Positions 56,882 to 64,000 of a stretch of DNA of 64,000 bases are shown piece by piece. The first letter of the stretch is position 1; the number at the start of each line of letters is the position of its first letter. Origin of the DNA: Brachymonas wangyanguii (GTDB lineage: Bacteria > Pseudomonadota > Gammaproteobacteria > Burkholderiales > Burkholderiaceae_C). The notes below the pieces were generated by a model, which saw only the letters and a list, made by a program, of their open reading frames with translations, made no database searches and was not told the origin of the DNA. The DNA lies in contig NZ_CP173677.1 of NCBI RefSeq assembly GCF_045055315.1, forward strand, positions 868,001 to 932,000. Reading direction: 5' to 3'. The position numbers and the translations under genes were made by a program.

Positions 56882-58186
56882 ATGAAAGTCGCAGTCATCG
56901 GATCAGGCATCTCGGGTTTGGCGGCCGCGCACCGCCTGCGGCGGCACGCGCAGGTGGTGCTGTTCGAGGCGGGCAGCTACTTTGGCGGCCACACCCACAC
57001 GGTGGATGTCACGCTGCCCGATGCCCAGGGCCAGCGCGTCACGCACGGCGTGGACACGGGTTTTCTGGTGCTCAACGAGCGCACCTATCCCGGTTTGATT
57101 GGCTTGCTGGAAGAACTGGGCGTACCCACGGCGGCGTCGGACATGTCGTTCTCGGTCCAGGTGCCGGGTGCTGGCGCGCTGGGGGCAGGGGCGCTGGAGT
57201 GGAGCGGCTCCAGCCTGGCGACGGTATTTGCCCAGCGGCGCAACCTGCTGCGACCGCGCTTTCTGGCCATGTTGGCCGAGCTGCTGCGCTTTAACCGCCT
57301 GTGCACCGCCCTGGCCGAGCGCGGTGAAGACCGGGCGCTGGCCCAGCCTTTGGGCGAGTTTCTTGACCAGCACGGCTTTGGCGCTGCGTTTCGTGATTGG
57401 TACTTTTTGCCCATGCTGGGCTGCATTTGGAGCTGCCCGACGGACCAGATGCTGCGCTTTCCCGTGGCCACCATGGTGCGCTTTTGCCACAACCATGGCC
57501 TGATCCAGGTGCAGAACCGGCCCCAGTGGTACACGGTGGCGGGCGGCGCGCGCCAGTACGTCCATGCCATCGTGCAAGGGCTGGACGCGCGGCTGGCAAC
57601 GCCAGTAGAACGCATCCAGCGCAACGCCGCCGGCGTGCTCATCCAGACCAGCGCCGGCAGCGAGCATTTCGACGCCGTGGTGCTGGCCGTGCACAGCGAC
57701 CAGGCCTTGCGCCTGCTGGCCCAGCCCAGCGCTGTTGAACAACAGGTGCTGGGCGCCATCCGCTACCAGCCCAACCGCGCCGTGCTGCACACCGACACCC
57801 GCGTGATGCCCCAGCGCCGTGCCGCCTGGGCCGCGTGGAACTACGAGCGCGCGGCCAGCGGCGCACAGGAATCGGCCCGCGTCTGCCTGCACTATTGGCT
57901 CAACCGCCTGCAGCCGCTGCCCTTTGCGCAGCCGGTGCTGGTGTCGCTGAACCCCTTGCACGACATTGCCCCGACGCAGGTGCTGGGTGAGTTTGACTAT
58001 GACCACCCGGTGTTCGACCTGGGGGCCATGGCCGCGCAAAAGCGCGTGCCGCAGCTGCAGGGCGCGCAGCACACCTGGTTTGCCGGTGCCTGGACGGGTT
58101 ACGGTTTTCATGAAGACGGCCTGCAGTCCGGCTGGCGCGCCGCCGATGCGCTGCTGGCGCAGATGCAGCGCAGGAAGGCCGCATGA
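56882..58186 (+). CDS. NAD(P)/FAD-dependent amine oxidase-like protein
   Basis: 434-residue flavoprotein: GSGISGLAAAHRLRR, FEAGSYFGGHTHTVDV, DTGFLVLNERTYP, and the C-terminal FAGAWTGYGFHEDGLQSGW. It belongs to the amine oxidase/phytoene desaturase-like group always found upstream of DUF1365 and a cyclopropane synthase-like gene in such clusters; likely involved in fatty acyl modification. First gene of the rightward operon; its stop overlaps the DUF1365 start. Confidence 0.9.
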   Translation: MKVAVIGSGISGLAAAHRLRRHAQVVLFEAGSYFGGHTHTVDVTLPDAQGQRVTHGVDTGFLVLNERTYPGLIGLLEELGVPTAASDMSFSVQVPGAGALGAGALEWSGSSLATVFAQRRNLLRPRFLAMLAELLRFNRLCTALAERGEDRALAQPLGEFLDQHGFGAAFRDWYFLPMLGCIWSCPTDQMLRFPVATMVRFCHNHGLIQVQNRPQWYTVAGGARQYVHAIVQGLDARLATPVERIQRNAAGVLIQTSAGSEHFDAVVLAVHSDQALRLLAQPSAVEQQVLGAIRYQPNRAVLHTDTRVMPQRRAAWAAWNYERAASGAQESARVCLHYWLNRLQPLPFAQPVLVSLNPLHDIAPTQVLGEFDYDHPVFDLGAMAAQKRVPQLQGAQHTWFAGAWTGYGFHEDGLQSGWRAADALLAQMQRRKAA

Positions 58187-58995
58187 CCCCCGCTGCCGCC
58201 CCCGGCCCTGTGCCGCACATCGGCTTCGGCCATGTGTGGCACACGCGGCTGCGCCCGCGCCAGCACCGCTTCAGCGTGCCTACCTTCTTCCTCATGTTGC
58301 CCATGCGCACGCTGCGCGCGCAGCCGCAGGCGGCGGGGGTGCTGGCCCTGAACCGCGCCGGGGTGCTGGCCTTTCGCGATGCGGATCACGGCGACGGCAG
58401 CGACGCGAGCCACGGCGGCGCACTGGCCTGGCTGGAGGCGCTGCTGCATGCCGAGGGCATTACCGACGCGCAGGGCGAGATCTGGCTGCAGTGCTACCCG
58501 CGCGTGCTGGGCTACAGCTTCAAGCCGGTGAGTTTTTGGTACTGCCACCGCAGCGACGGCAGCCTGCGCGCCATCGTGGCCGAGGTGAACAACACCTTTG
58601 GCGAGCGCCACGCCTATCTGCTCGACCAGCCGCGCTACGGCCAGGAGCTGCAGGCGCGCAAGGCCTTTCATGTGTCGCCGTTTTGCGCGGTGGAGGGCGG
58701 CTACCGCTTCGAGTTCCGCCGCAGCGGGCCCGAAGGCCTGGGCTCAGCGCGGGTGCGTATCGATTACCACGACGCCGAAGGCCCGGTGCTGCTCACCGGC
58801 ATGGCCGGGCGGCTCGAACCCCTTACCGCCGCCAGTCGCCGCCGCGCGTTGTGGCGCTACCCCCTGCTGACGCTGGGCGTGATGGCCCGCATTCTCTGGA
58901 ACGCCTTGCTGCTGTGGCTCAAGCACGTGCCATTCCACGCCAAGCCCGCCGCGCCGGCGCTGCCCGTTTCCCGTTCATCCTCATCCGAGCACTGA
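58183..58995 (+). CDS. DUF1365-domain protein
   Basis: 270 residues: GFGHVWHTRLRPRQHRFSVPTFFLMLP, GYSFKPVSFWYCHRSDG, VAEVNNTFGERHAYLL, and KAFHVSPFCAVEGGYRF. Function unknown; consistently encoded between the FAD protein and the cyclopropane synthase-like gene. A hydrophobic C-terminal stretch (YPLLTLGVMARILWNALLLWL) suggests membrane association. Confidence 0.9.
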   Translation: MTPAAAPGPVPHIGFGHVWHTRLRPRQHRFSVPTFFLMLPMRTLRAQPQAAGVLALNRAGVLAFRDADHGDGSDASHGGALAWLEALLHAEGITDAQGEIWLQCYPRVLGYSFKPVSFWYCHRSDGSLRAIVAEVNNTFGERHAYLLDQPRYGQELQARKAFHVSPFCAVEGGYRFEFRRSGPEGLGSARVRIDYHDAEGPVLLTGMAGRLEPLTAASRRRALWRYPLLTLGVMARILWNALLLWLKHVPFHAKPAAPALPVSRSSSSEH

Positions 58996-58997
58996 CC

Positions 58998-60224
58998 ATG
59001 AACACCACCACGACGACAAACCCGTTCTCGCTGCCCCTGCCCGCCAGTGCGCCCGCCAGCGCGCGCAGCGGACTGCGCCTGCTGCAGCGCTTGCAGCACG
59101 GCACGCTGCACCTGGAGCTACCCGACGGCAGCACGCTGCAAGTGGGCCAGGGCGGCTACCCGCACGCCAGCCTGCACCTGCACCACTGGCGCGTGTTTGG
59201 CGCAGTGCTGCGCTCGGGCGACATCGGCCTGGCCGAGGGCTATATCGCCCAGGACTGGAGCACGCCCCACCTGGCCGACCTGCTGCGCCTGCTGATGGCC
59301 AACCGTGATGCGCTGGAATCCCTGGTCTACGGCGCCTGGTGGGGGCGCCTGGCCTACCGGCTGCGCCACCTGCTCAACCGCAACAGCCGCGCGGGCAGCC
59401 GCCGCAACATCCACGCCCATTACGACTTGGGCAACGCCTTCTACCAGCTGTGGCTGGACCCGAGCATGAATTACTCGTCGGCCTGGTTCCAGGGTGACTT
59501 GACGGGCGACCTGACCGCTGCGCAGCACGCCAAAGTGCGCCGCGCCCTGCACAGCGCCGGCGTGCAGCCCGGCAGCCGCGTGCTGGAAATTGGCTGCGGC
59601 TGGGGCGCGCTGGCCGAAATGGCGGCGGGCGAGTGTCAGGCCCATGTGACGGGCGTGACGCTGTCCACCGAGCAACTGGCGTTTGCCCAGGCGCGCCTGC
59701 TGGCAGCGGGCCTTGCGCCGCAGGCCGATCTGCGCCTGCAGGACTACCGCGACATACAGGATGGGCCGTTCGACGCCATCTGCTCCATCGAGATGGTGGA
59801 AGCCGTTGGCCAGGCCTACTGGCCCAGCTACTTTGGCACGCTGGCGCGACTGCTCAAGCCCGGCGGGCGCGCCTGTGTGCAAAGCATCGTCATCGACGAC
59901 GCGCTGTTCGACCGCTACGTGCAGGGCACGGACTTCATCCAGCAGTACGTCTTCCCTGGCGGCTGCCTGCCCAGCCCGGCGCGCTTTCGCGCCGCCGCGC
60001 AGCAGGCCGGCCTGCGCGTGGTGGAGGAATTTGCCTTTGGCCCCGACTACGCCGAAACCCTGCGCCGCTGGCACCGCCAGTTCACCGAGCGGCGCGCCCA
60101 GGTGCTGGCCCAGGGCTTTGATGCGGTCTTCCTGCGCACCTGGGAGTTTTACCTGGCGTACTGCGAGGCGGCCTTCGACAGCCGCAACATCGACGTGGTG
60201 CAGTACACCTTGGTGAAAGATTAA
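58998..60224 (+). CDS. Cyclopropane-fatty-acyl-phospholipid synthase family methyltransferase
   Basis: 408 residues. Seen: N-terminal lipid-binding part with GDIGLAEGYIAQDWSTPHL, AHYDLGNAFYQLWLDPSMNYSSAWF, SAM motif VLEIGCGWGALAEMAA, GVTLSTEQLAFAQ, and EMVEAVGQAYW. Methylates unsaturated phospholipid acyl chains, giving cyclopropane or, in related singlet-oxygen regulons, other methylated fatty acids. Which product is made here cannot be read from sequence. ATG 58998 is two bases after the DUF1365 stop. Confidence 0.92.
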   Translation: MNTTTTTNPFSLPLPASAPASARSGLRLLQRLQHGTLHLELPDGSTLQVGQGGYPHASLHLHHWRVFGAVLRSGDIGLAEGYIAQDWSTPHLADLLRLLMANRDALESLVYGAWWGRLAYRLRHLLNRNSRAGSRRNIHAHYDLGNAFYQLWLDPSMNYSSAWFQGDLTGDLTAAQHAKVRRALHSAGVQPGSRVLEIGCGWGALAEMAAGECQAHVTGVTLSTEQLAFAQARLLAAGLAPQADLRLQDYRDIQDGPFDAICSIEMVEAVGQAYWPSYFGTLARLLKPGGRACVQSIVIDDALFDRYVQGTDFIQQYVFPGGCLPSPARFRAAAQQAGLRVVEEFAFGPDYAETLRRWHRQFTERRAQVLAQGFDAVFLRTWEFYLAYCEAAFDSRNIDVVQYTLVKD

Positions 60225-60252
60225 AAACCATAGCTGCTCGCGCTTTCTGCAT

Positions 60253-60849
60253 ATGCCTTACAGCCTCATTTCATCGCTAAACCGAATGGCCTGCGTGGGC
60301 GTGCTGGCGGTGGCCTTGGGGGCCGCGGTCGCCAGCGCCACCGCTGCGGCCGATGGCGCAGCCGCCCCGCCCAGCTTTGTGCAGCAGGCACTGCCTGCCG
60401 CAGCCCTGCTGGGCCAGGGACAGATGCGCTTTCTGGGGCTGCGCATTTACGACGCCCGCCTGTGGGTGGGCCCGCAATTCAAGGCGGCCGACTTTGGTGA
60501 CTACCCGCTGGCGCTGGAGCTGAGTTACCACCGCGCCTTCAAGGGCGCGGCCATCGCGCAGCGCTCCATCGACGAGATCGAGCGCCAGGGTGAGTTGCCG
60601 CCCGCGCAGGCGCAACGCTGGCTGAAAGTCTTGACCGCCTTGCTGCCCGATGTGCAGTCTGGCGACCGGCTGACCGGCCTGTACCAACCCGGCCGGGGCA
60701 TGCGTTTTTGGCGCGGCGAGCAGTTGCTGGGCGTCACGGACGATGCCGAGCTGGCGCGCCGCTTTTTCGCCATCTGGCTGTCGCCGCGCACCTCCGAGCC
60801 CGGCCTGCGCAGCGCCTTGCTGGCGCGCAGATCAGAAGGCGGGCCATGA
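60253..60849 (+). CDS. Exported chalcone isomerase-like protein
   Basis: 198 residues with an N-terminal signal peptide (VGVLAVALGAAVASATAAAD) and a chalcone isomerase-like domain: LLGQGQMRFLGLRIYDARLWV and YPLALELSYHRAFKGAAIAQRS. The fold is known for binding fatty acids in non-plant homologues. It ends overlapping the MFS transporter start (ATGA). Confidence 0.85.
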   Translation: MPYSLISSLNRMACVGVLAVALGAAVASATAAADGAAAPPSFVQQALPAAALLGQGQMRFLGLRIYDARLWVGPQFKAADFGDYPLALELSYHRAFKGAAIAQRSIDEIERQGELPPAQAQRWLKVLTALLPDVQSGDRLTGLYQPGRGMRFWRGEQLLGVTDDAELARRFFAIWLSPRTSEPGLRSALLARRSEGGP

Positions 60850-62150
60850 CCCGCGCCCATCTTCCGTGGACTGCCGCGCAGGTGCTGCCCTGGCGCGCCG
60901 GCCTGGCCTACGGGCTGCTGGGCCTGCCACTGGCCTTTGCCGCGCTGCCGTTGTACGTGGTGCTGCCGCATTACTACGCCAGCGACCTGGGCCTGCCGCT
61001 GGCCATCGTGGGCGCGCTGCTGATGCTGGTGCGGCTGATGGATGCTGGGGCTGAGCCGCTGCTGGGCCGCCTGAGTGATCGGCTGTACCGCCGCACCTCG
61101 CAGGCCGTGCTGTGGGTGGCCGGGGCTGCGGCGCTGCTGCTGGCGCTGGGCCTGGCGGGCCTGTTCTTCCCCCGCGTGCAGGGTAAAGCGGCGCTGGCGG
61201 TGTGGATGGTGGCGGGGCTGCTGTTCACCTGCCTGGCGCACAGCCTGCTGGTCATCGCGCACCAGGCCTGGGGCGTGCGCCTGGGGGGCGACGCCTTGCA
61301 GCGCAGCCGCATCGTGGCCTGGCGCGAGGGGGCGGGGCTGCTGGGCGTGGTCACGGCCAGCGCGCTGTCGGTGGCCTGGGGCGCGGGCAGTATGTTGGCC
61401 GTGTTTGCGTTGGCACTGCTGGCCGGCTGGCTGGTGCTGTGGCGCGCGCCGCGCCCGCCGGTGGCGGTTGCGCTACGCGATAGGGGGCATCAACCCAGTC
61501 CTGCGCTGTGGCAGCCACTGGCCGAATCACCATTCCGCCGCCTGTTGACCGTGTTTTTGTGCAACGGCATCGCCAGCGCCATACCGGCCGCGCTGATGCT
61601 GTTCTTCGCCCAGGACCGGCTGCTGGCCACGCAGCCGCAGATCGCGCTGTTTCTTGTGCTGTATTTCGTCAGTGGCGCGCTGTCCATGCCGGCTTGGCTG
61701 CGCGTGGTGCGCCGCTTCGGGCTGGAGCGCGCGTGGCTGGCCGGCATGTTGCTGGCTGTGGTCTGCTTTGGCTGGGCTGCGGGCCTGGAAGGCGGCCAGG
61801 TGCTTGCCTTTGGCGTGATCTGCGTGCTGTCCGGCATGGCGCTGGGGGCCGACCTGGCCGTGCCCGGCGCTCTGCTGGCCCTGCTGATCGAGCGCCACGG
61901 TGCCCAGGGCGTGCACGACGGCGCCTACCTGGGCTGGTGGAACCTGGCCACCAAGCTCAACCTGGCGCTGGCCGCAGGCGCCACGCTGCCGCTCTTGCAA
62001 TGGCTGGGCTACACGCCCGGCAGCCAGGATTTTTATGCGCTGCAGCACCTGGCTTGGGTCTACGCGCTGCTGCCCTGCGCGCTCAAGCTGGTGGCCGCGT
62101 CGTTGCTGCACTGGCTGCTGATCGATTCTCCAGACCACCCCCAGGAGTGA
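60846..62150 (+). CDS. MFS (GPH-like) transporter
   Basis: 434 residues with about 12 hydrophobic helices. The N-terminal GLLGLPLAFAALPLYVVLPHYY and DAGAEPLLGRLSDRLYRRT resemble the glycoside-pentoside-hexuronide branch of MFS. In photooxidative-stress clusters this gene is a constant neighbour of the CFA-like gene; a lipid or small hydrophobic substrate is a guess. Coupled to the chalcone isomerase-like gene. Confidence 0.85.
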   Translation: MTRAHLPWTAAQVLPWRAGLAYGLLGLPLAFAALPLYVVLPHYYASDLGLPLAIVGALLMLVRLMDAGAEPLLGRLSDRLYRRTSQAVLWVAGAAALLLALGLAGLFFPRVQGKAALAVWMVAGLLFTCLAHSLLVIAHQAWGVRLGGDALQRSRIVAWREGAGLLGVVTASALSVAWGAGSMLAVFALALLAGWLVLWRAPRPPVAVALRDRGHQPSPALWQPLAESPFRRLLTVFLCNGIASAIPAALMLFFAQDRLLATQPQIALFLVLYFVSGALSMPAWLRVVRRFGLERAWLAGMLLAVVCFGWAAGLEGGQVLAFGVICVLSGMALGADLAVPGALLALLIERHGAQGVHDGAYLGWWNLATKLNLALAAGATLPLLQWLGYTPGSQDFYALQHLAWVYALLPCALKLVAASLLHWLLIDSPDHPQE

Positions 62151-62154
62151 CACC

Positions 62155-62691
62155 ATGAACACACGCCGCCATGTTTTGTTGACCCTGCTTGCGGGCTCGG
62201 CCGTCCTCGCGGGCTGCGCCGGGCCGCAGGTCAGCGATTACGCCCAGCAGCGCCCCGCGCTGCAGCTCGATCGCTATTTCAATGGCCGCATCCGTGCCCA
62301 CGGCATTTTCCAGAAGCGCGGCGGCGAGGTGGTACGCCGCTTCACCGTGGTCATGGACTGCCATTGGGAGGGCAACCAGGGCGTGCTGGACGAAGCCTTC
62401 AGCTATTCCGACGGCAGCACCTCCCGCCGCGTCTGGCGCCTGACCAAGCACGAGGGCGGGCGCTACACCGGGCGCGCCGACGACGTGGTGGGCGAGGCCG
62501 CGGGGCAGGAGTCCGGCAACGCCTTCCGCTGGAACTACACCCTGCGCCTGCCGGTGGACGGCAAGGAGTACGAGGTGCAGTTCGACGACTGGATGTTCCT
62601 GGTCGATGAGCGCGTGATGCTCAACCGCGCCACCATGAGCAAGTTCGGCATCACGCTGGGCGAAGTGCTGCTGTCCTTCACCAAGGAATGA
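62155..62691 (+). CDS. DUF3833 lipoprotein
   Basis: 178 residues. Lipobox LAGC (about residue 20), then LDRYFNGRIRAHGIFQKRGGEVVRRF, EAFSYSDGSTSRRVWRL, and FDDWMFLVDERVMLNRATMSKFG, typical of DUF3833. Function unknown; a lipocalin-like calycin fold is suspected. Four bases after the MFS gene and four before the SDR gene. Confidence 0.9.
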   Translation: MNTRRHVLLTLLAGSAVLAGCAGPQVSDYAQQRPALQLDRYFNGRIRAHGIFQKRGGEVVRRFTVVMDCHWEGNQGVLDEAFSYSDGSTSRRVWRLTKHEGGRYTGRADDVVGEAAGQESGNAFRWNYTLRLPVDGKEYEVQFDDWMFLVDERVMLNRATMSKFGITLGEVLLSFTKE

Positions 62692-62695
62692 GCCC

Positions 62696-63478
62696 ATGCC
62701 TCTGAACCCCCGCATCACCGACTGGCACGGCAAGCGCGTATGGCTGGTGGGCGCGTCCACCGGCATTGGGCGTGCCGTGGCCGCGCTGCTGCACGCACGC
62801 GGGGCGCAGGTGTGCGTGTCGGCGCGTCAGCAGGGCCTGCTGGACGCCTTCGTGCGCGAGCACCCCGGCAGCCAGGCGTTGGCGCTGGACGTGACCGACG
62901 CCCAGGCCACGGCCAGCGCTGCGCAGCAGCTGCTGCAGGGCGGGCCGCTGGATCTGGTTCTTTATTGCGCCGGCTACTACCGCCCCATGGCGGCCGACGC
63001 GCTGGACTTGCCCGAGCTGCTGCAGCACCAGCGCGTGAACGTCGCTGGCGCGCTGCATGTGCTGGCCGCGGTGGTGCCCGCGCTCTTGCAGTCCGCCAGC
63101 GCCGGGCGCGCGCCGCACCTGAGTTTGGTGGCCAGCGTGGCCGGCTGGCGCGGCCTGCCGCAAAGCCTGGCCTACGGGCACACCAAGGCGGCGCTGATCA
63201 ACCTGGCCGAAAACCTGTTCCTCGACCTGCGGCCCAAGGGCGTGGGCGTCAGCCTGCTGAACCCGGGCTTTGTCGATACACCACTCACGGCGCAAAACCA
63301 GTTCACCATGCCTTCCCTCATCACACCCGAACAGGCGGCGCTGGCCATCGTGCGCGGCTGGGAGCGGGGGGCGTTTGAATCGCATTTCCCTAAGCGCTTC
63401 ACGGGTGTGCTCAGGTTCATGCGCTGCCTGCCGTACCGCTGGTATTTCCCGCTGGTGCACCGCTTCACCGGCCTTTGA
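62696..63478 (+). CDS. Short-chain dehydrogenase/reductase
   Basis: 260 residues of the classical SDR type. Seen: VWLVGASTGIGRAVAALL, LYCAGYYRPM, VASVAGWRGLPQSLAYGHTKAALIN with Ser and YxxxK, and LLNPGFVDTPLT. Close in style to the SDR in ChrR/LitR-type gene clusters; the substrate is unknown but probably an acyl or alcohol intermediate. Fourth gene from the visible right end. Confidence 0.9.
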   Translation: MPLNPRITDWHGKRVWLVGASTGIGRAVAALLHARGAQVCVSARQQGLLDAFVREHPGSQALALDVTDAQATASAAQQLLQGGPLDLVLYCAGYYRPMAADALDLPELLQHQRVNVAGALHVLAAVVPALLQSASAGRAPHLSLVASVAGWRGLPQSLAYGHTKAALINLAENLFLDLRPKGVGVSLLNPGFVDTPLTAQNQFTMPSLITPEQAALAIVRGWERGAFESHFPKRFTGVLRFMRCLPYRWYFPLVHRFTGL

Positions 63479-63481
63479 CCC

Positions 63482-63961
63482 ATGCAGACCTCTCCCGCCG
63501 CTTCGTGCCCCGACACCCCCGCCGCCGTGCAAAGACTGATTGCGCTGTACGAGCAGCTTAGCCCCGCGCACCTGGCGCGGCTGGGCGACTACTACGCGCC
63601 CGACGCGCAGTTCAAAGACCCCTTCAACTACGTGCGCGGCGTACCCGCCATTGCGCAGGTGTTTGCGCACATGTTTGACACGCTGGAGCAGCCGCGTTTC
63701 GTCGTCACGCAGCACCTCGTGCAGGGCAAGCAGGCGTTTCTGGCCTGGGAATTTCACTTTCGCATGCGGCGCTGGCGGCCTCAGGTGGCGCAATGCATCC
63801 GCGGCGCCACCCTGGTGCGCTTTGACACCCAGGGACGCGTAACGCTGCACCGCGACTATTGGGATGCCGCCGAAGAGCTGTACGAAAAACTGCCATTGCT
63901 CGGCACTCTGATGCGCTGGCTGCGCAAGGCAGCTTCCGCCACCCACAAGGCCGCACCATGA
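63482..63961 (+). CDS. NTF2-like (SnoaL-type) domain protein
   Basis: 159 residues: RLIALYEQLSPAHLARLGDYYAPDAQFKDPFN, VFAHMFDTLEQPRFVV, and HRDYWDAAEELYEKLPLLG, a nuclear transport factor 2-like fold that forms small-molecule pockets. Starts three bases after the SDR stop; its stop overlaps the next ATG. Confidence 0.88.
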   Translation: MQTSPAASCPDTPAAVQRLIALYEQLSPAHLARLGDYYAPDAQFKDPFNYVRGVPAIAQVFAHMFDTLEQPRFVVTQHLVQGKQAFLAWEFHFRMRRWRPQVAQCIRGATLVRFDTQGRVTLHRDYWDAAEELYEKLPLLGTLMRWLRKAASATHKAAP

Positions 63962-64000
63962 TCACCGTTCACCATCTTGAAATGTCGCGCTCCCAGCGCA
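63958..64000 (+). CDS. Start of a probable glutathione S-transferase gene (cut by the window end)
   Basis: Only 14 codons are visible: MITVHHLEMSRSQR. The HHL-x2-SRSQR pattern matches the N-terminus of bacterial glutathione S-transferases (thioredoxin-like first strand and helix with the catalytic Ser). The ATGA overlap with the NTF2-like gene supports it as the ninth gene of the rightward operon. The assignment rests on very little sequence. Confidence 0.6.
   Translation, partial: MITVHHLEMSRSQR

Noticed and set aside
57966..58997. N-terminal extension of the CFA-like gene across DUF1365
   Set aside because: The CFA family start is ATG 58998; the upstream part of the frame is a shadow of the FAD protein and DUF1365 genes.

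Overview
The window looks like a betaproteobacterial chromosome segment of the order Burkholderiales. Three observations support this. The mfd-ispD-ispF block and the long gyrA-DUF2059-serC-pheA-tyrA-aroA/cmk-rpsA-ihfB-lapA-lapB block are typical gene orders for the group. The OmpA is the short, about 196-residue type. The tmRNA tag reads ANDERFALAA, a betaproteobacterial tag. DNA is GC-rich throughout, so most long antisense reading frames are shadows. I cannot name a genus.

Bases 1-5580 hold the 3' part of bioB and a tightly coupled late cobalamin operon (cbiB, a cobC-like decarboxylase, cobQ, cobT). The CobQ reading frame continues without a stop into a barstar-like domain. Bases 5762-14874 carry a SYLF-domain lipoprotein, nth, a PLP aminotransferase, ppc with a 20-bp perfect palindrome upstream, a thioredoxin-like protein coupled to serB, a DAO-type oxidoreductase and a nitroreductase. 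Bases 14914-25000 hold a NarL-type two-component system with a 91-bp gene overlap, mfd, divergent ispDF, and an OmpR/EnvZ-like pair. Bases 25016-26105 encode two exported proteins. The leftward block 26189-38691 joins LPS-assembly factors, IHF-beta, ribosomal protein S1, aromatic amino acid and serine synthesis, and gyrase A. ompA, ubiG, a phosphoglycolate phosphatase-like gene and two unknown exported proteins lead to ssrA (tmRNA) at 42848.

Downstream of ssrA the content is accessory: repeated GTGGGGCA motifs, a methyltransferase, a HEPN/MNT-type pair, and a DASS-family anion transporter. At about 46.7 kb, just after the transporter terminator, there is a headless LysR fragment with a 12-bp inverted repeat. 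From there the sequence reads with a somewhat different codon style, by eye.

The most striking region is 48.9-64 kb. Two divergent operons flank a CarH/LitR-like B12-binding MerR regulator. Leftward: regulator, lipocalin, photolyase, DUF2256 mini-protein, Cry-DASH, FeS-type photolyase, SDR, TIGR01777 protein. Rightward: FAD amine-oxidase-like protein, DUF1365, cyclopropane fatty acid synthase-like methyltransferase, chalcone isomerase-like protein, MFS transporter, DUF3833 lipoprotein, SDR, NTF2-like protein, and the start of a likely GST. The shared intergenic region carries two near-identical TTGTCTA-N2-ACAA boxes exactly 21 bp apart, each overlapping a divergent promoter. I infer a light- or photooxidative-stress regulon that combines DNA photorepair with membrane lipid remodelling. 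The cobalamin genes at the other end of the window could in principle supply its cofactor.
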